Source: Arion vulgaris (lineage: Eukaryota; Mollusca; Gastropoda; Stylommatophora; Arionidae). From it: a stretch of 64,000 nucleotides of DNA. The notes below the pieces were generated by a model. The model had not been told where the DNA came from. It worked only from the letters and a program-made list of their open reading frames with translations, and ran no database searches. Position 1 is the stretch's first letter, and each line of letters opens with the position of its first letter. Shown here piece by piece: positions 1-12,800 of this stretch. The DNA lies in NCBI GenBank assembly GCA_020796225.1, contig CM036771.1, forward strand, positions 34,223,544 to 34,287,543, written 5' to 3'. Made by a program: the position numbers and the translations under genes.

Positions 1-303
1 TTGGGGGTAATGAATGAGCTGATAGACTGACTGGCATGGCTATGGCAACAGAGGGAGCTGCAATGAACTGAAATGAAATTCTTAACACACTGGAGAGTTT
101 TTTTGAACGGAAGAGTTTCAGGATTGTTGAGTCTCACACATTGACCAGACTGAGAGAGATGGGTGTCAATATTGGCACAGCCCAAAAAGAATGACATACC
201 AAATCTGCAAAGATCAACATTGAGCTGGCGTGTTGGGCTGCTGGATTTGTTGAGGTGGAGATCGGAGCATCTATGGACGTGTCCGGAGTGCTATGATGAT
301 AGT
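1..303 (+). mobile_element. LINE L-A 3' fragment (RNase H C-terminal tail)
   Basis: Broken reading of the conserved L-A tail: LTRLREMGVNIGTAQKE then a degenerate version of [17 protein letters not shown] better copy lies at 44880-45105. It runs off the left edge. Confidence 0.75.
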
Positions 304-324
304 CTTCTGATAATGTTGTATATA

Positions 325-645
325 TATATAAGAAGTGATGAAATCAGAGAAATATCTGGTCAACTGCTAGTGACAACTGTTATAAGAAAGAGAAGATGGA
401 GATATGTTGGACACACTTTGAGGAGAAATGATCAATGAATATCAAAGCAGGCATTGAAGTGGGATGCAAAGGGTTCAAGAAAGAGAGGATGACCTAAGGA
501 GACCCTGAAATGAACTTTGCTGAGAGAGGCCAGAAATATCGGTCTCAGTTCCATGGGGGAGATTGAGCAAGTTGCCCAGGATAGAGCGGTATGGAGAAAT
601 TACTTGCAGGCTCTATGTAACGTATAACGGTATGAGAGGAATTTT
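325..645 (+). mobile_element. LINE L-C 3' end
   Basis: Encodes the tail [32 protein letters not shown] and the degenerate [11 protein letters not shown] segment. It is nearly identical to 23680-24005, where it follows a reverse transcriptase. It ends with a T-rich stretch. Confidence 0.8.
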
Positions 646-723
646 TTTTTTTTAATCTAATGACTAATCTGATGTAAATATTACAAACTAAAACAAGTAT
701 TTCTTTCTTCCATCATCAAATAG

Positions 724-853
724 ATTGCATGCGTAAGGGACCATTTCGATTCTATTGAAGTTCGACTAACAGATCCATATGAAGAAATACAACTTCTCAG
801 CACTGAACAGATAAAAGATGGACTTCAGGCTTCCTTTCAACCTTCCATTGTTG
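724..853 (+). CDS. Filamin exon a (first in window)
   Basis: Encodes the second half of a filamin repeat whose first half lies upstream of the window. Readable motifs are [11 protein letters not shown] and [16 protein letters not shown]. The acceptor AG is at 722-723, and an in-frame TAG directly upstream sets the left edge. The donor GT is at 854. It ends in phase 1, matching the next exon. This is the only coding sequence in the first 3.6 kb. Confidence 0.85.
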
Positions 854-3800
854 GTTTGTAATTTCATCATTTCATTGAATAGCTACTGAATTGAAAAAAG
901 GGTTTTTGCTGAATTAAATTTAGGTCCCATTGCAGGTGTATGTACAAATTCAACTGCAGTTTTCTTAATTATCAACTGATTTTTATGAGAAATATACCAT
1001 TTTGTAGGTAATCGAATTTTCTTTAAGACCGATCTGAAACAATTGTTTGTTAATTTTTAGTAGGAAATTTGTAAACGTAAAATTATTATTCACAACAGAA
1101 AAGCATTCGAAAAATATAAAAATGTCTCAACATGCCTTCAAGTTTTTATTTTCCAAAACATTGATTACCTTTCACTTGGTGGCTACCGTATAGTATATCC
1201 AATAATAAGAAAAAATCCAAGAACACAGAAATTGAACAATATTTAGTAAAAAATTTACACTTCTTATCATCTATGACCTTATTACTTCATGACCTTATTG
1301 CTTTTTGCCATGGTAAACAATTTTGTACAGTTTGATAAATGGCTAAAAAAACATGATAAATACAAGTATATTGTTGTCAACAGATAACATATGGTTTGTG
1401 AATATTAAAATCACGTACAAAACAGAAAGGAAGAATGTAAATATATAACTCATTTAACGAGAAAACAAACAATGACGCTCGCAGTGGCTTGCGTCATTGA
1501 CACATATGAGTAAATAGCAGCATTGACACTCCCTGTGGCTTTTAGGAGGCATTCAGGTGTTCAGTATTCCCCAGCAGATGTTAAAGAATTTATATACTAA
1601 TGGTTCCCATGGCTCGCTAGTTAAACCCATTCCTTGATCTGAAACTCTGGCATCCAGTTCTTCTATTGAAAAAATGGTGGCATATCCTTTACAGGAGGTA
1701 GCCATCAACCACAGTAAAAGAGTAGTTGATTTTCTAGGCACCACTTATACATTCAGTTGTTTGTTATTGCTTTCTGAATGGTGAGGTCTATTTTTCCTTT
1801 TGTAAAATCCACGGAAACAAATTTGTTTCCCAAACTTGCCCTCCATGGGGTTTGTACCAGGTACGCTTGGGTTTGTGATCGAGCTCCCTACCGCTTGAGC
1901 TACAGACGCTCACAGTTCTTCTAGTACAATGTATAATCTCAAACTTCTGAAATTTTTGGACAGGTTCACTATCAGTTTTAGTGTCTATACTCAGCAGGTA
2001 CTGAACTTCATCAAGAAATAACAAATTAAATGGTTCGGCCACATCAATGGATTACAAATGGGACAGTGTTCCTCAAAGAGTAATGCTACTCTAATACAGT
2101 AGATCCAAAGCAAAAGGCTGTCCCCGCAAAAGGTGGACCTCAAAAATAACAGAAGCAGTGAAAAACAATATTTATGAAATGCACACAAAAGCTCTTTCTA
2201 GAAATCTCTGCTTATCCTGATGCTGTGAGACAAAACAGGATTAGAGAAAGAATAGAAAGAAGAAGAGCCAACAGGGGGACTGTTGAGGGAAACCTAAAGA
2301 TGTCCCCTCTATCCGTCTTCAGCTCTCCTGAGATCTATGTTGTTATGCCTCTATCCGTCTTCAGCTCTCCTGAGATCTATGTTGTTATGCCTCTATCCAT
2401 CTTCAGCTCTCCTGAGATCTATGTTGTTATGCCTCTATCCGTCTTCAGCTCTCCTGAGATCTATGTTGTTATGCTTCTATCCATCTTCAGCTCTCCTGAG
2501 ATCTATGTTGTTATGCCTCTATCCATCTTCAGCTCTCCTGAGATCTATGTTGTTATGCCTCTATCCATCTTCAGCTCTCCTGAGATCTATGTTGTTATGC
2601 CTCTATCCGTCTTCAGCTCTCCTGAGATCTATGTTGTTATGCCTCTATCCGTCTTCAGCTCTCCTGAGATCTATGTTGTTATGCCTCTATCCGTCTTCAG
2701 CTCTCCTGAGATATATGTTGTTATGCCTCTATCCATCTTCAGCTCTCCTGAGATCTATGTTGTTATGCCTCTATCCGTCTTCAGCTCTCCTGAGATCTAT
2801 GTTGTTATGCCTCTATCCGTCTTCAGCTCTCCTGAGATCTATGTTGTTATGCCTCTATCCATCTTCAGCTCTCCTGAGATCTATGTTGTTATGCCTCTAT
2901 CCATCTTCAGCTCTCCTGAGATCTATGTTGTTATGCCTCTATCCATCTTCAGCTCTCCTGAGATCTATGTTGTTATGCCTCTATCGTCTTCAGCTCTCCT
3001 GAGATCTATGTTGTTATGCCTCTATCCATCTTCAGCTCTCCTGAGATCTATGTTGTTATGCCTCTATCCGTCTTCAGTTCTCTTGAGATCTATGTTGTTA
3101 TGCCTCTATCCATCTTCAGCTCTCCTGAGATCTATGTTGTTATGCCTCTATCCGTCTTCAGCTCTCCTGAGATCTATGTTGTTATGCCTCTATCCGTCTT
3201 CAGCTCTCCTGAGATCTATGTTGTTATGCTTTTATCCGTCTTCAGCTCTCCTGAGATCTATGTTGTTATGCCTCTATCCGTCTTCAGCTCTCCTGAGATC
3301 TATGTTGTTATGCCTCTATCCGTCTTCAGCTCTCCTGAGATCTATGTTGTTATGCCTCTATCCATCTTCAGCTCTCCTGAGATCTATGTTGTTATGCCTC
3401 TATCCGTCTTCAGCTCTCCTGAGATCTATGTTGTTATGCTTTTATCCGTCTTCAGTTCTCCTGAGATCTATGTTGTTATGCCTCTATCCGTCTTCAGCTC
3501 TCCTGAGATCTATGTTGTTATGCCTCTATCCATCTTCAGCTCTCCTGAGATCTATGTTGTTATGCCTCTATCCATCTTCAGCTCTCCTGAGATCTATGTT
3601 GTTATGCAAGCATGTCCATTTTTTCAATGCTCCAAAGAATTTGTTTGAGCTCTTTATTACCATTGTCATTAGGTACTTGGAAGCATCAGACTTATGTGAA
3701 CAAGCAAGAAGTAAATGTCTCTGAACTTGATGTCTATGATCCTGAGAAAGCAGTATTAACTGGGCCCGAATATGGTGTGGCAGGGGAAGAATTTGCTTGT

Positions 3801-6800
3801 GTGGGTAAGTTATGAGTTGGTCTTGTCACATATTTTTTTAAGTGATGATTGATTTTGTACTCCTCTTGTATTATTTCAGTTTGCTCTCTCTCTGTGATGT
3901 TGTTGTAAAATTAATTGCGCTGCACATTGTGCATCCGTCTTCTGCTGCGTTTCTGTTAGGCTGCCCACCCTTTAGCCTTATTTTATTGACCTACAAGGCA
4001 GCAGGTTGGACTCACTCTTAGTCCATCACCATGCAGTGCGCAACCTATCAGTAACAGGTCATGATATTCTCCGATAAGGGACGCTGAATGACCACAATGT
4101 ATGGTCAAGCACTTGCTCTGAACCTACACACACAAACACGGACACTAAATATCACATTCTTTCTGCTTATAGTGGCCAGAAACCGCATCAGTCACACCGT
4201 AAAACACAAGAGATAACACACATTTTATCCGTTAGGAATTTTGACAACCGCCATGGAAGCGAGACTATTTCAGTTTAAAATGTCTTCATTGCATTCTGAA
4301 CATGTTCATAGGGGTTCCAATCTCCTTTGCAATATTTCCAATAGCATCCAGTGACTAACCGTACTATTTCGATGTTGATTGCAGCCTACTCATATACCTG
4401 TTATGCTGTTCTTTTCTGGCCACTCCGATCTTCAATCTAAACTCTTGCAATCTAGCGGTTGGTGTGGATTGGATTGTGTACAGCTATACATTACATAAAT
4501 CCTTCACGCAATGTCTCCATACTTCTCTATCCTGGGCAACTGGTTCAAACTCTTCTATGAAATTGAGTCTGTAATTGAGTAATTTCTCTCATTTTAGTTC
4601 ATTTCAGGAGTTTTCTATGGTGTCCTTTCTTTCTGGAACTATTTGTCTTCACTTCAAAGCCTGTTTTGTGATTCTTTGATCATTTCTTCTCATTGGTTAT
4701 TGGTTACTAAACTGGCATCATTGCACTCCAGGTAGACCCATAGGTGCTCAGTCTCCCAAACAGATATCAAAGAGTATGCATACTGATGCTTCCCATGGCT
4801 TGCTAATTAAATACACTTTTCACTCTGCCCCTCAGGCATCCAGTTCTACTTGTACAACGGGTAACTCCAAACTGTCTAAATCGCTGGATTGATTCAACAT
4901 CTATTTTAGTGTCCTCATTCAACAGACAGTCGCGAAGAGACCGAAGAACATCCCCTTTATCCATCTTCAATTCCCCAACAATCGATGCTGTTGATACAAG
5001 CCTGTCCTCTTCTCAGACTATACCTAACATATCTTCATCTTCTCTTGTGTATACCAGTTGTTGGTTGTATTTGACCAGACATCTCTCTGATTACTACACC
5101 TCTCCTGAATTCATAACATTTTAAATTGATTATTTTTCACAGACATCTATTACATTCCGTCTCCAACTCCCATCTCCAGGTGTTCTTGGGTCTTCCCTTA
5201 CCTCTATTTCCCTGAGGGTTCCATAGGAGAGCCTGTTTCATGATGCTGTCAGGGGGTTTCCTCAGTGTGTGTCCTATCAATCGCCACCTTCTGCCCCTTA
5301 TCTCTTGTTTCACTTGCTGTTGTCCCGCTCTATCCCACAGTTCCCTGTTTGTGGTCCTGTCATACCATTGCAGATGTAGTATCCTACACAGGCATTTATT
5401 GAGATATTCATATGGTAGGCCATTAACTCTTTCCACGCTTTAAGCAGCACACTGCGCCATGGCGGAAGTCCGTTCAGCTTTAAGCCATAGAGTTGCTTCC
5501 TTGTAAGAAGTCTTTTTAGTTTTACTTCTACTATTTTACTTCTACTACTTTTTAACCTTGTTATTTTATTGAGTTGTCCAGTTTTCTTCAATTTAGTATA
5601 TAATAATATATATATGTTTATTTATTGACGAGTAGTTGGGATCGTAATTTAAAAATGTTTTTTTACTTCCTTGAATTAACTGCTTAAAATTGAGGAAATA
5701 AATGGGCGTGGAAAGAGTTAAATTGAATCATCTGGCTGAATGGATTAGAACGTGACTCCCATACAGGTGACCAGTGTTTAATTCATGGTAAGGCCAAGGA
5801 TTTATTTTTGTCGGGGGCATAAAGAAAAATATTAACCTGAACAATTTCAGGACAACTGCACTAGCCATGTGGCCATTAAATTCTTCAGGCTCATTACCCC
5901 CACTCACCACCACCCCACCCTGCACCAGCCTAAAAGTGATATTACAGGCTGTAACGAAAGTTTGTGTGTGTGTTTATTAGGCCATTAAAATTGACGCATG
6001 CCATATTTCACTGTTTAAATAATGTATATTTATTTCTCTCTTTTATATCCAGTGAATCTGATTGACTGCGGTAGTGAGGATTTTGAAGCAGAGATTCTAT
6101 ATCGCGGTGAAAGAAAAGTAGACAATATGAGAGTCAAACCATATGGAGATATCCGACACATAACATTTACACCAACAACTCCTGGTCTGCATACAATTGT
6201 AGCTTCCGTCTGTGGCGAGCCTATAAAGGGTAATAATTTCATAAGTATACATGCATATTAAGTAAAAAAAAATTTGTTATAACCATGTGGTATATCGGGT
6301 AATATGATGTTAGGAACGTATTTTTCATCGACCTTCGACGTACAATGGGTAATATGGTCAACATTACGCGGAAGCCTTTATTTTCCAGCGCTTTCCTGGT
6401 ACCCAATTGAGGCTGGGTCGACCTGAGAGCTGTTACAGTCAGAATAAATTCCACACCCACTGTTGAATTTATCCAGGACCAATAGCCTAAGAAGTAAGTT
6501 CACTAATAACTACACAACTGCGGCTCTAAAATATACGTACATATTAAAGACTCAAATGATTTTTCCACATGGTGAGAATGAACTCGAATACACCAGATGC
6601 AGAAGCGTATAACTCGAAAATAAAATCATCAAGAGGAAGGGGCAGACCAAGTAAAAAATGGGTTGATGGAGTTACAGAAATCTTAACTGATTCACTACCG
6701 GTTTTTTTTCGCCTCTGGACGGAATTATTTTTAGTTTCAAAAATATTGTACACATACTTTAGATAAACTAAAATATTATTTCTAAATATGATTTAAAGTT

Positions 6801-9800
6801 TAATTTATTATATATCAAATTAAAGATAAATGAATGTACTTTCACAAAATATTTATTGTATCAAAAAATATAATGTGGTGTTTACTATGCATGAAAAATA
6901 TTAGCATTAATTAAAAAAACTAATTGAAATTGTGAGAACAAAAATCCAACTTGCCAAGGGCTTTGATGAACAATATGTTGTATAAATCAGTCTAACTGCT
7001 CTCTTTATATAGGTAATACATTTATGAATTTATTTCAAATTGAAGATTGTAAATAACCTAGAAAACACTATAATAACTATGTCCGCAGTTTAAAATATCT
7101 GTGTAAATTAAATTGATCCTGTATCAGTACAATGTATCTGGCAATGTTGACAATGATCAACTGGAAAAGGAGGGTGGTGAAACTACCTCAAAAGGATACA
7201 AGTATATATTATAAATCAAAGATGTTTGTAACAAGAAAATACATGACTAAATATAACGCAAAGCACCTGGGCCATCAGAATAATAATCTTATGTTATGTT
7301 ATGTTATCCGATCGACGTCATGGCACATTGGGCATTCCCATTCGTGCTCTGTCCTCCGTTGCAGCAGCCATCCCAAAGTCCATTTGCTCACAGTACCCAT
7401 GAGAAGTTGATTACTATATCTTCTCTCTCTACCAGAAAGACGACACTGTCTGGCATGTCCAAACTTAACGCCTAATTCTTGAACTTGTTCCAGTGTCTGA
7501 GACCCGCCCATGTCACACAATTGAGAGCGTACGTCATTGATGATATCGGCTCTGTCCATGCTTCTGCCCACTTGAGTCGGGCACTGTTTGCAAGAGAGTC
7601 AGCACGCTCGTTACCCCGCACTCCAGCATGTCCAGGTGTGTACAGCCAAGTCATTTTCTTGAGATGTGATCTCCAAATGATGTCCACCCATTCCACCCAC
7701 ATACTTCCAGATTCAATCAGTTGAAGCATATTCATCGAGTCTGATATGATGATCGTATGGGTAACCTGTTGCTCAGCCACCCATGACAGAGCCCTGGAGG
7801 CAGCGGTGATCTCCATAGTCATGCTCGATGTCGTTGTCTCAAAAGCCCTGCAGTCCTCATGAAGTGTGCGACCGTTTCGTTGTACTGAGTAAGCCCACGA
7901 TGATCTGGTGCCACGCTTGAAGAGCCATCGTGTAGATAATGATATCACCTGGGTGAGAGTGCTGATCCACGAGTGCAAGAATTTCCGCATTGATGACGCC
8001 CGGGGCCCATTCTCTACAGCGACGTCCAAGTGTGCTGATAACCCTGGCGTCAAGTGTGCTGATAACCCTGGCGTAAGCAGTCATATCCTCTGATATAGGC
8101 ATCCATTCGTCACCGTGCCTCAACTCATCTAGAGTACAGACCTGTTTAATAACATCCTCTGCCTCGGCCATCCAGGATCGACCTCTCTTCAATCGCCTTC
8201 CCTTGTTCTCATTTATGGATTTGTGCAGAGGATGATTTGTGTCCCAGAAACTCTCTGATACGCTTTACCTATGCGACTTTGTGTCTCGTGGCTATCACCC
8301 AGAATAATAATGAATCATTCCAGTGCAACAGAAATTTAAGCCAGTGGTAAATCATAGGCTGCTAATATATCAAAATAGTTTGACCTTGAACATTGGCATA
8401 AATGCATAAGGGACATACACTCATACAGAAATTTACATGCACATATTATGTTTTATTATTGGGCACTACCTGGAAGTTCCTCGATGAGTGGACCAAAATG
8501 ATTGCCGTGTAAATTCTGAGCTTTGTCATTCTTGTGAATGAGAGTCGCTCAGAGTTTGTTTAAGTGGTTTGGAATGTGCCACGCCCGTGAGTTGTCAGTG
8601 CTCTCAAGGGGAGCAAAGAATAGTAACACTGCGATCTACAAGGCGAGTGAGGTAGGGACCAAGGGAAGCTACATTAGTAAATAAAAAAAGTTGCAGAAAT
8701 TGGATGTGCTGACCTACTTGTAGGTACATAACTGGTACAACATACAATCGCTCGTAGGCTCAATTCACATACAAATCAAAAGAGTGTTTAGCAAGTGGTC
8801 TATATGGAGTTTATAGAGAGCCACTGTAGCGTAGTTGTTAGTGAACTCGCTTGCAAGGCTGGTGGTCTGGGTTCAGCTCCCGCAATGCGCATGGAATTTT
8901 CCCGACCGCGACAGCTCTCAGGTCGACCCAGCCTCAACTGGGTACCAGACATGCTCTGGGAAAGTAAAGGCGGCCGGCGTGATGCTGCCACATCACCCAT
9001 CGTGTGCCGACAGTCAATGAAAAATACAGGCCTAACACTGTATTGACCTATATACCACAAGGTATGAAAGGGTTCCTTTACCTATATGGAGTGTTAGAAG
9101 AAGAAGAAGATGATTGTGCCATTTGGCATTCTTTGAAGACTCCACCTTTGTCCACTTTCAAGTGGGCACTACACTTGATCTTAGCCAAAAAGGCTGAGAA
9201 GTGATGCACACATGTGTGGACATGTTAACACAAATATATAATCTTGCATCTGAAGCATTTATTTATTGTTCTTCGTGCTTATGTTTTTTAGTTGGTTCTA
9301 TCAGTTTTAAACCATTAGTAAATGTGTTTATTAAATGTACTTTTACAGGCTCCCCTAAAAGTATTGAAGTGGTAGATCCTGCACAGATATTGGTTTCAGG
9401 GGAAGGCCTCATCAGAGCAACTAAGGGTATGGAAGCTAATTTCACAGTTGACAAGAGTGGATTAGAAGGGGACATCACTGCAGAAGTGGAAGGTAGATGT
9501 TATGTTTTCTAGCTTCTCCCCTCTTAGATTCACAGTTGTTAGGCTTTATATTAAAATTTTTTGAAGAGGAGATGATCACAAGCAGACAAGTCAAATATTA
9601 TTATTCTTCTTTTGTAGTCACACTGCTTCCGGGTTGTTGCCCTGTGTTGTGGTTTTCTGTTTTTATCTTGCGCTGTTCTTATGGCTTGGGTGATTGTTAT
9701 TTTTGCTCTTTGACAGGATTCTGCTATGCCATCTAATCATCTTTTTCGTGGTCTTCCTCTTGTTTCTTTCCTGATGTTCTGTTGTAGAAGATGCACCTCT

Positions 9801-12800
9801 AAGAGCAATGTTGCTTCGATACAATGGAAAAACAAAAGGCCGGCCACATAAGCAGACTACCAACAAACAATGCACCTCTAAGAGCAATATTGCTTTGATA
9901 CAATGGAAAAACAAAAGTCCGGCCACATAAGCAGACTACCAACAAACAATGCACCTCTAAGAGCAATATTGCTTTGATACAATGGAAAAACAAAAGGCCG
10001 GCCACATAAGCAGACTACCAACAAACAATGCACCTCTAAGAGCAATATTGCTTTGATACAATGGAAAACAAAAGGCGCCACATAAGCAGACTACCAACAA
10101 ACAATGCACCTCTAAGAGCAATATTGCTTTGATACAATGGAAAAACAAAAGGCCGGCCACATAAGCAGACTACCAACAAACAATGCACCTCTAAGAGCAA
10201 TGATTTGATACAATGGAAACAACAAAAGGCCGCCCATAAGAGACTCCAGACAAACAATGCAACTGCAAGAAAACTATTTGAAAAGGAAACAGCCGCAAAC
10301 AGGATTTGAGGCAATGCAAGACACTATTTATGAAGCGCACACTGGGGCTTGTTCTAGAAATCTCTTCTTATCCTGATGCTGGAGCAAAACAGTTGGAGAA
10401 CATAAAACAAAAGTAGTCACTATATCTATCTTGCAGCCAAGAGGTGGGAACTTTCATAAAATCTCAAATAGAACAATAAACAACACTTACACAAACTCCA
10501 AGCAGCTCTCATTTGAAAGAATGAAGATGTTTGGAGTTTACATGTTCAACAGTACTGGGTCCACTCATTGTGGTACTTCCTGGTAGGGCCCAATAAAAAA
10601 AAATGATAAACCTGAGAAATATCAGAGGTGGAAGGAAGCACTGTACATATGTCGTACTTAAGTTCACTTGCCAGAACTCTTTGTAAACCCTGAATACTGA
10701 AAGACACAACAGAAATTGAGGAAAGAAAGCACTGTACTGTTATCTGCAAGGCAGAGAGAAAAGATATGGCAGCCAACATCATTTGAGTACAAGATTTATG
10801 GGAAAATTCAGAATGCTACTGAAGTGAAGGACGGTGCACACAGTATTATCGATATAAAGGAAGACTGCAGTAAAACTACAAGTATGTTGCAAGGGCGAAA
10901 CATGTAAAAACAAAGTACTGTAGTTTTACAAACTACAATAACAATACACAGCAATGTTTCTACCAAAAGGTCTTTATCAAGCAAAAGATACAACAGAAAT
11001 TAAGAAATTCCCTTCTTACATGGCATACTACATAAAGAATCAGACAATAAATTTCTAACGGCCTTACACCGTTATGGGTAGACCGTAATTGTAGAGCCAT
11101 TAGGAATTTATTTCTGATTCAATATGTAGGGTGCTGTGTAAGAAGTGAACCTACGGATCTGTCCGGAGTGCTGTGACATTAGTTCAGTAACTAATAACCT
11201 ATAACATTTCCAACCCTTTATACCTCTTTATTTATCACTGCATGCTAACTAAGTATCACACTTTTGCTTGTAGTACCACATAACTATTTTCACACTTTCT
11301 TTTAACCACTAACAATTTAGTGGGTGGTCAGAGAATAAGCTGCACTAGAGAAGTGAGAAGCAAGGATGAGTTTGATTTCTACTATATTCCCAGCAAAGCT
11401 GGAACATACATAATAAACATATACTGGGAACGTAAACCAGTTGCTGGTAAGTAGATGCCTTTATCTTCAGTTGTTTTTGTTTAACTGTATTCATATATGT
11501 TACCGTCGTGTGTTCCCGGGGCTCACAGGGGGAGTAAAGAATAGTAACACTGCGATCTACAAGGCATGTCGTAAGAGGCGACTGAGGTAGGGTCTAGGTA
11601 GCTACCCTAGTAAATAAAAGTATCACAGAAATCAGATATGCTGACCTACTTGTAAGCGCATGACTGGCCCAGCATACAATCAATCTTAGGCTTGGATCAT
11701 ATACATCAGTTATATGAGGACTATCATCATAGCACTCCGGGCATGTCCATAGGTGCTCCGATCTCCGCCTCAGCAAATCCAGCAGCGTCCAGCGACCCAA
11801 CACGCCAGTTCAATGTTGATTAATCAATCTCTTTCATATTTAGTATGTCGTTCTTTTCGTGCTGCACCAATATTGACACCCATCTCTTTCAATCTGGTCA
11901 GCGATTGGGATTCACAGCCCTGAAACTCCTCTGTTCGGAAAGACTCTCTCAATGCGTGAAGAATGTCACTCGATCCATTGCAGTTCCTCTGATATTGTAG
12001 CTAAGCCAGCCAATCTATCAGCTCGTTCATTACCCCTAACTCCAGCGTGCCCAGGGACAAAAATAAAGGTGATTTCTCTGATCATTGTCTGTACCAGTAC
12101 CTCCACCCAGTTCGTCTCACCATACTTGATTCGACTTTACGAATCATGCTCATGGAGTCACTGAGTATGAAAACACGAGAGTAATTGTGAGATGCCAACC
12201 AGTTCACCGCCTCCGTAACGCCCGAACCTCCATTGTCAAGCTACTTGTGGTTGATGCGTAGGCCCCACTGGCCTCTCTTATTATTGTTTCTCCTGAGCGT
12301 GCTGAAAAGCCCACGCACAGCGTTGTTGGCGAATGACTGAACCATATACATATACATATCACAAGATGGTTTAACAAGTAGTTTATATGAAGCATTTGGA
12401 CCAAATATTCTAAACCTTCTCTTTGCATTATATGCCCGAAGAACCTTAATTGCCGGATTCTTATTCTTTTGATAAGGTTTCTTTGTATGCAGGCCTGATT
12501 AGAAACCTCCTCATTTGTTTTCCTCACTGTCCATGGAATTTTCAGCATTCTTCTGTAAAATCACATATCTGTGGCTTCCAATCAGTGGCGGCTCGTGGTC
12601 ATTTATCTTGGTAGGGCCAGGCACAAATTTTCAGAAAAATCATGGGTTTTGAAGTATTTACTATTATTTGTCTATTCAGGGATGATATTCCCCCTTTTGA
12701 TTATTGGTGGGTCCGGCCCCACTGGCCTAATGACGAGCCACCCTGCTTCCAATGATCATTTGTTCATTGTTTTTTAGATACATATTTTAATAGAATGTTC

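Larger units (their letters stand above)
1550..3660 (-). mobile_element. LINE L-B fragment split by S6, L-D and a tandem array
   Basis: Segments at 1550-1665, 1913-1990 and about 2280-3650 align in order with the minus-strand L-B copy at 4735-5060 (lcaggcatccagttct, ttttagtgtcctc, cccctttatccatcttcaa, acaagcctgtcctc). The host copy is interrupted by an S6 SINE, an L-D fragment and a 31-fold expansion. Confidence 0.65.

Noticed and set aside
2174..3724. 516-codon open frame made of [14 protein letters not shown] repeats
   Set aside because: It is the 42-bp tandem array read through; 42 is a multiple of three, so frames stay open by default. It changes frame at the 41-bp unit and runs across the acceptor of filamin exon b. 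No promoter or family match.
7285..8230. RNase H domain as a cellular RNase H gene
   Set aside because: The order RT-end, RNase H, Cys-rich tail and the dispersed copies show a LINE; the first catalytic Asp region is frame-broken.
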